Part shown: positions 23,085 to 28,931 of the stretch, one piece after another
Layout of the letters: every line of letters begins with the position of its first letter
Numbering within the stretch: position 1 is the first letter of the stretch
NCBI GenBank assembly: GCA_022566355.1
Contig: JADFJB010000054.1
Coordinates: 1-28,931, forward strand
Origin: a candidate division KSB1 bacterium
Lineage (GTDB): Bacteria; Zhuqueibacterota; JdFR-76; DREG01
DNA: 28,931 nucleotides
Direction: 5' to 3'
Notes under the pieces: model-generated
Seen by the model: the letters and a program-made list of their open reading frames with translations, nothing else
What the model was told of the DNA's origin: nothing
Databases searched by the model: none
Position numbers and translations under genes: made by a program

Positions 23085-24710
23085 TTATACTTTTCGTTCT
23101 GTGTTAATTACATTTACTCCGTTGAACCTGGATGTCGAGCAGCCATGTGAAACAGCGCTGATCTGGCCGGGTTGTCCCTTGCCGTCAAAAAACGAACCAC
23201 CGAACCGATAATCACGCTCATCGCAAATTTGGACGCAGGAATTCCAGAATTCCTGGGTATTGGATTGATAAGCGACGTCGCGAAGGATGCCGGTAATTTC
23301 ACCGTTTTTAATCTCATAAAACAACTGACCGCCAAATTGGAAATTATAGCGCTGCTGGTCAATTGAATAAGAACCCCGGCCCATAATATAGATGCCCTTT
23401 TCAACATCTTTGATCATTTCATCGACCGAAAGTTTTTCCTTTCCTGCAGCTAAAGAAACATTGGGCATGCGTTGAAACTGGATTGAACTCCAGCTATCCG
23501 CATAACAGCAGCCGTGGGATTCCTTTTCTCCCAAAATATGTACCTGGTCGCGGATGGCCTGGTAGTTCACCAAAATGCCATCTTTTACCAAATCCCAGCG
23601 CTTGCACTTGACGCCTTCATCATCGTAACCAACTGCTGCGAGGGAGCCTTTTTGGGTTTTATCTGCAAAAAAATTAACGATTTTGCTGCCATAGTTAAAC
23701 GATTTTGATTGCCATTTATCCAGTGTGGCAAAACTGGTTCCGGCAAAATTGGCTTCATAACCAAGCACACGATCCAATTCCAGGGGATGTCCGACCGATT
23801 CGTGAATGGTAAGGAAAAGGTGGGTCGGATCCAGGACCAGGTCATACTTTCCAGCCTCAACCGATTTAGCTTTGAATTTTTCCACAACCTGCTTTGCGGC
23901 TAGCACAGCATCTTCCTGCATATCATAGTGAAATCCATATCTAGTCGTAACGCCGTGAATTTTGGCGGATTCGCGGATATCCATGTATTCAAAGCCCATA
24001 CCCATAGGTGAACTTAGAGAGTTCCGGGTTTCGAACTTACCGGTTGAAGAATCTATACCGGTAACTGTAAATGTCGGCCACATCCTATGGATGTCCTGGT
24101 CGATGTAAGAACCGTCTGTTGAGGCAAAGTATTTTTGCTCGTTTACCATAAACAGGCGAGAATTGACGAACTTGGCGCCGTTATCCAGTGCAGCTGCATT
24201 GACGGCCATAAGCAAGTCTACTTTTTCGGAAATGGGTATATCGAATGCATTTTTCTCAATGGGTGTTTTCCAGGTAACTTCCCCATGTCCGTTATCAGAA
24301 GCTAATTGAACCGGTTCTTCCTGAATTTTAGAGTTTGCTTTTGCTATCGCGACTGCCTGATTAGTAATTTCTGCAATGTCATCTTTTGTCACATTACTTG
24401 TAGAGGCAAAACCCCAGGTTCCGTTTGCGATTACACGAACTCCGGCGCCGAATGATTCGGTATTACGGATATTTTGGACTTTGTTTTCCCTGGTAATGAC
24501 GAATTGGTTTAAATATCTCCCGATACGAATATCGACATAGGTTGCCCCGTTTTTTGTTCCCGTATTGAGGGCAATATCCGCCAGGGCTTTTTTGTCACTG
24601 GTTGGAATCGATGTGATGGCGCCGTTAAATGTTTTGCTGTTTAAATGAACGGGAATGAATAATGCGCCAACTCCGGCACCGCCAATTATTAAGAATTTTC
24701 TTCTTCTCAT
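23085..24710 (-). CDS. tldD: TldD-like metalloprotease subunit with Tat-type leader
   Basis: A 541-residue TldD-family protein (U62/PmbA-TldD). The HExxxH zinc motif is 'IHESVGHPLELDR' (His303, Glu304, His308), and a further conserved metal-site Cys is in 'SHGCSTSRFNG' (about Cys524). TldD with TldE degrades unfolded peptides and trims modified peptides such as microcin precursors. Unlike cytoplasmic E. coli TldD, it begins 'MRRRKFLIIGGAGVGALFIP', a twin-arginine-type signal, predicting export or membrane attachment. That explains the extra length over the usual 480 or so residues. Its stop is 37 bases before tldE. A strong hairpin precedes the gene. No peptide substrate gene is evident nearby. 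Confidence 0.9.
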   Translation of the reverse strand: MRRRKFLIIGGAGVGALFIPVHLNSKTFNGAITSIPTSDKKALADIALNTGTKNGATYVDIRIGRYLNQFVITRENKVQNIRNTESFGAGVRVIANGTWGFASTSNVTKDDIAEITNQAVAIAKANSKIQEEPVQLASDNGHGEVTWKTPIEKNAFDIPISEKVDLLMAVNAAALDNGAKFVNSRLFMVNEQKYFASTDGSYIDQDIHRMWPTFTVTGIDSSTGKFETRNSLSSPMGMGFEYMDIRESAKIHGVTTRYGFHYDMQEDAVLAAKQVVEKFKAKSVEAGKYDLVLDPTHLFLTIHESVGHPLELDRVLGYEANFAGTSFATLDKWQSKSFNYGSKIVNFFADKTQKGSLAAVGYDDEGVKCKRWDLVKDGILVNYQAIRDQVHILGEKESHGCCYADSWSSIQFQRMPNVSLAAGKEKLSVDEMIKDVEKGIYIMGRGSYSIDQQRYNFQFGGQLFYEIKNGEITGILRDVAYQSNTQEFWNSCVQICDERDYRFGGSFFDGKGQPGQISAVSHGCSTSRFNGVNVINTERKV

Positions 24711-24727
24711 TTTATTCCTTGGTCAAA

Positions 24728-24760
24728 AATGATACCATCGCTCTAAGCGATGGTATCATT
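24728..24760. repeat. Perfect 15-bp stem hairpin between the DUF2283 gene and tldD
   Basis: AATGATACCATCGCT pairs perfectly with AGCGATGGTATCATT around a CTA triloop. It overlaps the last codons of the DUF2283 gene and lies 18 bases before tldD, so it could end or attenuate transcription between them, though no long T-run follows. The triloop design resembles the hairpins at 25.0-25.2 kb. Confidence 0.65.
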
Positions 24761-24992
24761 AACGTGTACTTGCATTCAAAATAGTTAGACCTATTATTTT
24801 ATCTTTTTCATATCGAATAATAATATCATTATCCGTCAATTCACTGTCAGTAGCATGGCTGGGTTTCTTGAAGTTAATATAAAGCACATCCGCTTCTGCA
24901 TCGTAAGAGGACCATAGATATTTTTCAGGAGCATGTTTTACAGCAGGGATAAGTTGTAAATAATCTTTAATTTCGAGCGTCATGTTGGCCAT
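24759..24992 (-). CDS. DUF2283-family protein
   Basis: A 77-residue small protein. 'SSYDAEADVLYINF' and 'DNDIIIRYEKDKIIGLTILN' are the DUF2283 pattern ('YD.eaDvLyi' and 'GieIl'). Members are small beta-rich proteins common in accessory DNA, sometimes paired with DUF4258 or other small toxin-like genes; function is unknown. AAGGAAG six bases before the ATG supports the start. No partner is adjacent, the next upstream sequence being a repeat-rich gap. Confidence 0.75.
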   Translation of the reverse strand: MANMTLEIKDYLQLIPAVKHAPEKYLWSSYDAEADVLYINFKKPSHATDSELTDNDIIIRYEKDKIIGLTILNASTR

Positions 24993-25015
24993 ATTTGCTT
25001 CCTTTTATAATTATT

Positions 25016-25032
25016 AATCCTCTACGAGGATT
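25016..25032. repeat. REP-like hairpin copy 1
   Basis: AATCCTC-TAC-GAGGATT, a perfect 7-bp stem with a TAC loop. It shares the CTC-TAC-GAG core with the copy at 25069. Confidence 0.6.
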
Positions 25033-25068
25033 GGAAAACCTTGATCAACTCTATATCTACAAAAATAA

Positions 25069-25083
25069 AACCTCTACGAGGTT
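25069..25083. repeat. REP-like hairpin copy 2
   Basis: AACCTC-TAC-GAGGTT, a perfect 6-bp stem with further AT pairing outside, preceded by 'TATATCTACAAAAATA'. Confidence 0.6.
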
Positions 25084-25141
25084 ATTTATGATCGATTTAT
25101 AACTTAACTCATAAGGAATGTGCTATCCACAGATTTGAGTT

Positions 25142-25156
25142 ATCCTCGTTTAGGAT
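25142..25156. repeat. Short hairpin, possible degenerate copy
   Basis: ATCCT-CGTTT-AGGAT has 5-bp arms. It fits the cluster by position and by TCCTC content but has a different loop. Confidence 0.35.
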
Positions 25157-25182
25157 GGATTTATAAGATCTTGCATAACTAA

Positions 25183-25199
25183 AAACATCGTAGATGTTT
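25183..25199. repeat. REP-like hairpin copy 3, opposite orientation
   Basis: AAACATC-GTA-GATGTTT, a perfect 7-bp stem with the complementary GTA loop, followed by 'AATTATTGTAGAAAT', the inverse of the tag beside copy 2. Confidence 0.6.
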
Positions 25200-25429
25200 A
25201 ATTATTGTAGAAATGAAGTTCCCTTATTTGAACATATCCGTTGGCTGACGGATACATAAAAAGGTGGATACATATCATTTTGTAATATTCTTCATCCTGA
25301 CATAATGTTTTACGCTTTAGTCTGTGTTAGTCTGTGGCAAGAATAAGTACGCATTATTAGGATGATCCTTTTTTCAACTACTTCATCCAAAGGCTCGAAG
25401 AAAAACTAAAATGGTTTGAAATTAGGGTT

Positions 25430-25472
25430 AACAAAAAAGGGTTTGTCTCTGTGAATTTGAAACAAACCCTTT
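25430..25472 (-). terminator. Intrinsic terminator of the M28 peptidase gene
   Basis: AAAGGGTTTGT (25436-25446) pairs with ACAAACCCTTT (25462-25472). Read on the minus strand the stem is followed by a six-T run. It lies 36 bases after the peptidase stop. A second hairpin, ATTCTATT/AATAGAAT (25479-25500), lies between. Confidence 0.85.
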
Positions 25473-25507
25473 ATTACTATTCTATTTCATCGAATAGAAT
25501 GGTAAAT

Positions 25508-27067
25508 CTAAAACCGTTGCGCTGTTTGCGACTGAACTGTTGGTAACGCTTTCCGCGGAATTTTATCATCCCGCATAGCCGCATGATAAACAAAAGACGC
25601 CATGATAACCGCATTTTGCATCAGGTCACTGTTGATTGTGTAATCGTAAGCATCCATATTTGTGTGATGAGTACGAGTGCTATACTCAATCCGATCCTGG
25701 ATGAATTGAAATCCCGGCAGACCCACTGCATCAAATGCTAAGTGGTCTGTACCACCGGTAGTACGAATTGTCAGCGTTTTTGCGCCAAGATCGTGAAATG
25801 GTTTCAACCATTGTTCGAAAATCGGGCGAACAGCATCGTTGCCTTGCAGATAGACACCACGGAATTTTCCGGTACCGTTGTCCATATTAAAATAAACCGA
25901 GAAATTTTTATGGTCTTTTTTCAGATCCATGGTTCTTCTATCTGCAAAGTGATTTTTCACATATGCCCGGGAACCGAGCAGTCCTTGTTCTTCACCACTC
26001 CATAAAGCGATACGAATGGTTCGGCGTGGTTTGATGCCAAGTTCTTGTAAAATTCGGACAGCTTCCATAGCAACTGCGCAACCTGAAGCATTATCAGTCG
26101 CGCCAGTGGATGAATGCCATGAATCAAGATGTCCACCCAACATGACCAATTCTTTTTTCAATTTCTTATCGGTACCCGGGATTTCACCAACAACATTGTA
26201 TGCCAGTGAATCCTCCTTATGGAATGTATTTTGAATATCGATTTCCATTGAAACAGGCATATCCATATCCAAAAGCCTGGCGATCCGGTTGTACTGTTCG
26301 ACTGCTACTACCAGGGAAGGAAGTGTAGGTTGAGCCGTTAAGCTTTGGGAGCCTCCTCGACTAACAAAAACAGTACCATGCTCTCCACGGCTGGGTTCTA
26401 CCAGAACTGCCACACCTTCATCCTTAAAAAATTTGGTCGTTTTATTTCGCAAAGCTCTCCTTTGCCTAAACTCAGCTCTTCGACCTGCGAAGCGTGATCT
26501 GGCGCCGGGTATGGGGGCTTGCATTAATTCAGTTAAATCTTCTTCAGATCGTCTTGTAGCATCGGCTTCAAAATGGTTATTTGCATCCCGGGCTGCCTGG
26601 ACAAGAACAATTTTACCATTTAATGTGCCTTTATACTGATCCAGATCTTCCTCGGAGTTAATTGTGAGAAGAACCGGAGAACCCTTAATGACACCATTAG
26701 TCCCAGGTGTCCATGCTTTTGGATAGGCGATCATAGGCATATATTGTGGCGCTGTCATAGCTACATAAACTCTCTCATTTGTCCATCCATGACCAAACGT
26801 GCCCCAGGCTTCAATATTTGTATTTGTTAACCCCCATTCGTTTAACTTTTCCACAATCCATTCGTTGGCTGATGCTAAACCAGGCGATCCGGTCAAACGT
26901 GGACCATGGACATCCGTGAGATAACTCAACAACTCCATAACCTGGGAATGATTAAATCCCTCGGCTTTAATTTCCGATATTTTTTGCCAGTGTATCGGTT
27001 CCTGGGCGTTTACTATGCAAACCAGCATCAGTAAACTGATCAAAATAAATGGTGCTCGTTTTTTCAT
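25508..27067 (-). CDS. Secreted M28-family zinc aminopeptidase
   Basis: A 519-residue protein with a signal peptide ending near 'LVCIVNAQ'. The M28 fold has its metal and catalytic residues: 'GGHLDSWH' (His313, Asp315), 'TGATDNASG' (Asp325), 'WSGEEQGLLGS' (Glu359-Glu360), 'FNMDNGTG' (Asp396) and 'TRTHHTNMD' (His467/468). A PA-like insert lies at about 100-285, with an Arg-rich stretch at about 188-208. It should release amino acids from peptides outside the cytoplasm, like other secreted M28 enzymes of FCB bacteria. TAAGGAGA before the ATG is a strong ribosome site. A terminator ends the gene, so it is probably monocistronic. The foreign archaeal-type DNA begins just beyond its start. Confidence 0.93.
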   Translation of the reverse strand: MKKRAPFILISLLMLVCIVNAQEPIHWQKISEIKAEGFNHSQVMELLSYLTDVHGPRLTGSPGLASANEWIVEKLNEWGLTNTNIEAWGTFGHGWTNERVYVAMTAPQYMPMIAYPKAWTPGTNGVIKGSPVLLTINSEEDLDQYKGTLNGKIVLVQAARDANNHFEADATRRSEEDLTELMQAPIPGARSRFAGRRAEFRQRRALRNKTTKFFKDEGVAVLVEPSRGEHGTVFVSRGGSQSLTAQPTLPSLVVAVEQYNRIARLLDMDMPVSMEIDIQNTFHKEDSLAYNVVGEIPGTDKKLKKELVMLGGHLDSWHSSTGATDNASGCAVAMEAVRILQELGIKPRRTIRIALWSGEEQGLLGSRAYVKNHFADRRTMDLKKDHKNFSVYFNMDNGTGKFRGVYLQGNDAVRPIFEQWLKPFHDLGAKTLTIRTTGGTDHLAFDAVGLPGFQFIQDRIEYSTRTHHTNMDAYDYTINSDLMQNAVIMASFVYHAAMRDDKIPRKALPTVQSQTAQRF

Positions 27068-27086
27068 ACATTTCTCCTTATTATGG

Positions 27087-27656
27087 ATGAAAGATTACTT
27101 TGAATTGTTTTTCCAGGGTACTTGCAACAAAAAAGAGGGGATTAAAATAAGAAGAAAATCCAAAAAAGCGCAATTTGCATCACAAATCTTTATCTTTATT
27201 TTAGCAATAGTTATTGCATCATTGATATTTTTGTATGGTTATAAGGCCATTACCAATTTAACCGTAAGGACTGAAGAAATATCCCTTATTAGATTCGAAA
27301 CTCAACTACAGACTCAAATCAGGAGTATTGCTACTGATTTTGGAAGTGTAAAAAAGCTGGAGTTGTATGTTCCTTCAAATCATCAGCAAGTGTGTTTTGT
27401 GGATTTCAAGAAATCTCCTGAGCTGTTTGGATTATGTCAGCTAAATCATCCAGATTATAATCCTATTGTTTGTGATGCCTGGACAGATCAGACAGAAAAT
27501 GTATTTTTGATTCCACCTTCTCCAAAATCCATTAAAGTTCCTTCTATTGATGTAGATGATGGTTATTTGTGTTTAAGAACTGTCAATGGAAGAATTGTGA
27601 TTAGATTAGAAGGTAAAGGAAAATCAGCACTTATAAGTAAATGGGATGCAGGATGA
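27087..27656 (+). CDS. Archaeal pilin-like protein with class III leader (DPANN-type hypothetical)
   Basis: The conserved part begins at about 27,141: a basic stretch 'IKIRRKSKKAQF', then the helix 'IFIFILAIVIASLIFLYGY', then a soluble domain with paired Cys ('VCFVDF', 'FGLCQL', 'PIVCDAW', 'YLCLRTVNG'). 'KKAQF' plus a helix is the archaeal prepilin-peptidase pattern. The series of motifs, down to 'NGRIVIRLEGKGKSALIS', matches proteins I recall from Woesearchaeota/Pacearchaeota. The ATG at 27087 adds about 20 residues that look like translated junction DNA, so the native start is probably lost or is a rare codon near 27,141. It overlaps the next gene by ATGA. Role inferred: secreted or pilus-like surface structure. 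Confidence 0.65.
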   Translation: MKDYFELFFQGTCNKKEGIKIRRKSKKAQFASQIFIFILAIVIASLIFLYGYKAITNLTVRTEEISLIRFETQLQTQIRSIATDFGSVKKLELYVPSNHQQVCFVDFKKSPELFGLCQLNHPDYNPIVCDAWTDQTENVFLIPPSPKSIKVPSIDVDDGYLCLRTVNGRIVIRLEGKGKSALISKWDAG

Positions 27657-28693
27657 GGAAAGCTCAACTTTCCGTACAATTCAATTGGATTTTTGTTACG
27701 ATTGCAGGAGCAATCATTCTCCTTTTTTTTGTTGGGTTAGTCTTTAAACAAAAGGAGGTTTCTGATACCAATCTGATTGCATCTGTTTCAGAAGAATTTA
27801 AAGCAATATTAACCGGGGCCGGATTGAGTACAGGAACGACAAATGTAATCCAGATCCCTAAAATTGAGATAAAGTTTGCCTGTGAAGATGGAGATGCCTG
27901 GTTTGGGGTAGATTGGGAGCGGACGGGAATAAGGACTCCCTTGCCCTTTGAGGTGATTTTTGCTCCAGACATTGTTAAGGGGAGGGAAATTATAACGTGG
28001 GCATTAGATATTTCTGCTCCTTTTAAGATTCTTAATTTGCTGCATGTTACAAGTCCTGAAATAAGATATATCTTTGTTGGGAATAATAAATTTGCTGACG
28101 AAGTATTTTCAAAAGTTCCTAAGGAGATTCTTAAGGAGAGAATGATCAGTGCTGATGATATGGATAGTGTTATCGATAAGAAACATGATAAGGTGAAATT
28201 TATTTTCTTTTCAACTGCCCCCGAATACATTTCTTTACCTTCTTTCTTTAAAGATGTAGACGTTTCTGCTGTTCAAATCTTTTCGGAAAGAATTGTATTT
28301 TATAAGAAGCAAGGATTGAGTTTAATTGCTGAAGGAGATGTGTTTTATCTGGATGAAAGATTAGTCTATGGGGCCATTTTCTCAGAAGATTTGGATTATT
28401 TTAAATGCAATCTTCAGAAGATGTATAAAAGACTTAGTTTTGTTGTTGACATTTATGCTCAAAGAGAAAGAGCTTTGATCGATTATTATGCGTTGAATCC
28501 AATTGATCCTAAAGCAAGATGCAAGGATTTTTATTGGATCAGTGATGAAAAGACCTATTTGGATCTGTATAAAGAACGTGCAGATGCATGTTCTTTGGAT
28601 ATAGAGAAATGTTCACTTTTGAAATCAGATATTGCAGATGTGAAAAGCAATAATAAGGTATTAAAGCAAAAATCATGTCCTTTATTATATTAA
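27653..28693 (+). CDS. Archaeal pilin-like protein with long exported domain (DPANN-type hypothetical)
   Basis: A 346-residue protein starting at the ATG of an ATGA overlap. The in-frame ATG 12 bases earlier is less likely. The leader 'MRKAQLSVQFNW' and the helix 'IFVTIAGAIILLFFVGLVF' form a type IV pilin-like class III signal. The remainder (about 35-346) is exported: 'STGTTNVIQIPKIEIKFACE' and 'ITWALDISAPFKILNLLHVT' resemble a recurrent DPANN family without assigned function. The last third is Cys-rich ('CKDFYW', 'CSLDIEKCSL'). Arg is mostly AGA/AGG, unlike the CGN-containing bacterial genes to the left. A minor pilin or pilus assembly role is inferred from leader and context only. Confidence 0.7.
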   Translation: MRKAQLSVQFNWIFVTIAGAIILLFFVGLVFKQKEVSDTNLIASVSEEFKAILTGAGLSTGTTNVIQIPKIEIKFACEDGDAWFGVDWERTGIRTPLPFEVIFAPDIVKGREIITWALDISAPFKILNLLHVTSPEIRYIFVGNNKFADEVFSKVPKEILKERMISADDMDSVIDKKHDKVKFIFFSTAPEYISLPSFFKDVDVSAVQIFSERIVFYKKQGLSLIAEGDVFYLDERLVYGAIFSEDLDYFKCNLQKMYKRLSFVVDIYAQRERALIDYYALNPIDPKARCKDFYWISDEKTYLDLYKERADACSLDIEKCSLLKSDIADVKSNNKVLKQKSCPLLY

Positions 28694-28694
28694 A

Positions 28695-28931
28695 ATGAAA
28701 AAAGCACAAATAAAGATGTTTGAGACCATAGCAATACTTTTTGTATTTTTTATGCTAGTTATTTTTGGATTTATCTTTTATGCTAAACTTCAGAAGATCA
28801 CTTTTACAGAAGAAAGAGGAGAGGTTTCTATTCTGAAAGCAATTCAGGTTGCGGAAAGAACTTCATTTTTGCCTGAGATGCAATGCAGCTTTGATAATGT
28901 TCCTGATGATGATTGCATTGATATTGAAAAG
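28695..28931 (+). CDS. Archaeal pilin-like protein, 5' part only (DPANN-type hypothetical)
   Basis: The ATG follows the previous stop by one base, and the gene runs off the window after 79 codons. 'MKKAQIKMFETIAILFVFFM' is again a class III leader plus helix. The early soluble part has 'VAERTSFLPEMQCSFDNV', resembling a DPANN family that in my memory accompanies the two preceding genes. Three such genes in a row, nearly without spacing, argue for a genuine archaeal operon rather than chance. Fold and function of the missing part cannot be seen. Confidence 0.7.
   Translation, partial: MKKAQIKMFETIAILFVFFMLVIFGFIFYAKLQKITFTEERGEVSILKAIQVAERTSFLPEMQCSFDNVPDDDCIDIEK

Larger units (their letters stand above)
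24993..25507. other. Non-coding region with REP-like hairpins
   Basis: No gene is seen. It contains several short hairpins (listed separately) linked by TCTACAA/TTGTAGA tags in opposite orientations, an ATCCGT/ACGGAT hairpin near 25,235-25,255, a direct repeat TTAGTCTGTG twice near 25,318-25,338, and at its right end the M28 gene terminator. It looks like a landing site for small palindromic elements. Confidence 0.5.

Noticed and set aside
1-28931. CRISPR array, tRNA or rRNA genes
   Set aside because: No regularly spaced direct repeats, cloverleaf-like sequences or rRNA-like conserved blocks were noticed on reading; the short repeats present are hairpins and an inverted-repeat element.

Overview
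Most of the window (about 0.5-27.08 kb, moderately AT-rich) looks like a bacterium of the FCB assemblage, closest in flavour to Calditrichota/KSB1-type or other non-Bacteroidales lineages. Supporting signs are a secreted glucose/sorbosone dehydrogenase ending in a 'LLQNYPNPF' plus 'GIYFYRL' C-terminal sorting/FlgD-like domain, a membrane-anchored AraC regulator, a two-haem reaction-centre-type cytochrome, and TldD with a twin-arginine leader. This placement is an inference from protein character only.

Layout. 0-0.5 kb: a GC-rich BNR/sialidase-like fragment, abutting a frameshifted GH113-like glycosidase remnant (0.47-0.91 kb). 1.1-4.8 kb, minus strand: TlpA-type thioredoxin, di-haem cytochrome with TPR tail, DoxX-like protein and an AraC-type regulator, a redox/envelope set. 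5.2-8.3 kb, plus strand: a tight four-gene unit of 4HBT thioesterase, DMT/EamA-like membrane protein, coiled-coil membrane protein with a Lys/Pro tail, and PaaK-like adenylate-forming CoA ligase. 8.4-9.6 kb: two tandem toxin-antitoxin modules (BrnT/CopG and RHH/MazF). 9.8-13.2 kb: a very large FtsX-type permease with no ATPase beside it. 13.3-14.0 kb: a DUF4160 (frameshifted)/DUF2442 pair and a small inverted-repeat element. 14.4-20.6 kb: housekeeping and metabolic genes queF, sucA, sucB and the secreted dehydrogenase. 20.7-22.1 kb: toxin-antitoxin debris (RelE-type pair with a frameshifted toxin, an orphan small ORF, a VapC C-terminal half). 22.1-24.7 kb: tldD with a broken tldE. 24.7-25.5 kb: DUF2283 gene and a cluster of REP-like hairpins. 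25.5-27.07 kb: secreted M28 aminopeptidase with a clear terminator.

The last 1.85 kb (27.09-28.93 kb) is different. Three tightly packed plus-strand genes each carry a short basic 'KKAQ/RKAQ' leader before a hydrophobic helix. That is an archaeal class III (type IV pilin-like) arrangement, and the proteins resemble hypothetical proteins of DPANN archaea (Woesearchaeota/Pacearchaeota). The switch falls between the start region of the M28 gene and about position 27,125. It is either a chimeric assembly join or a real inter-domain transfer.

Four genes have single-base frameshifts, all explicable by a one-base length change in a short homopolymer (GH113-like, DUF4160, RelE-like, tldE). With a GC jump at about 0.47 kb, a truncated-tldE/truncated-vapC fusion at about 22.05 kb and the archaeal join, assembly quality must be settled before biological novelty is claimed. 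The best intact candidates for new biology are the thioesterase/membrane/ligase operon and, if its source is confirmed, the pilin-like archaeal cluster.
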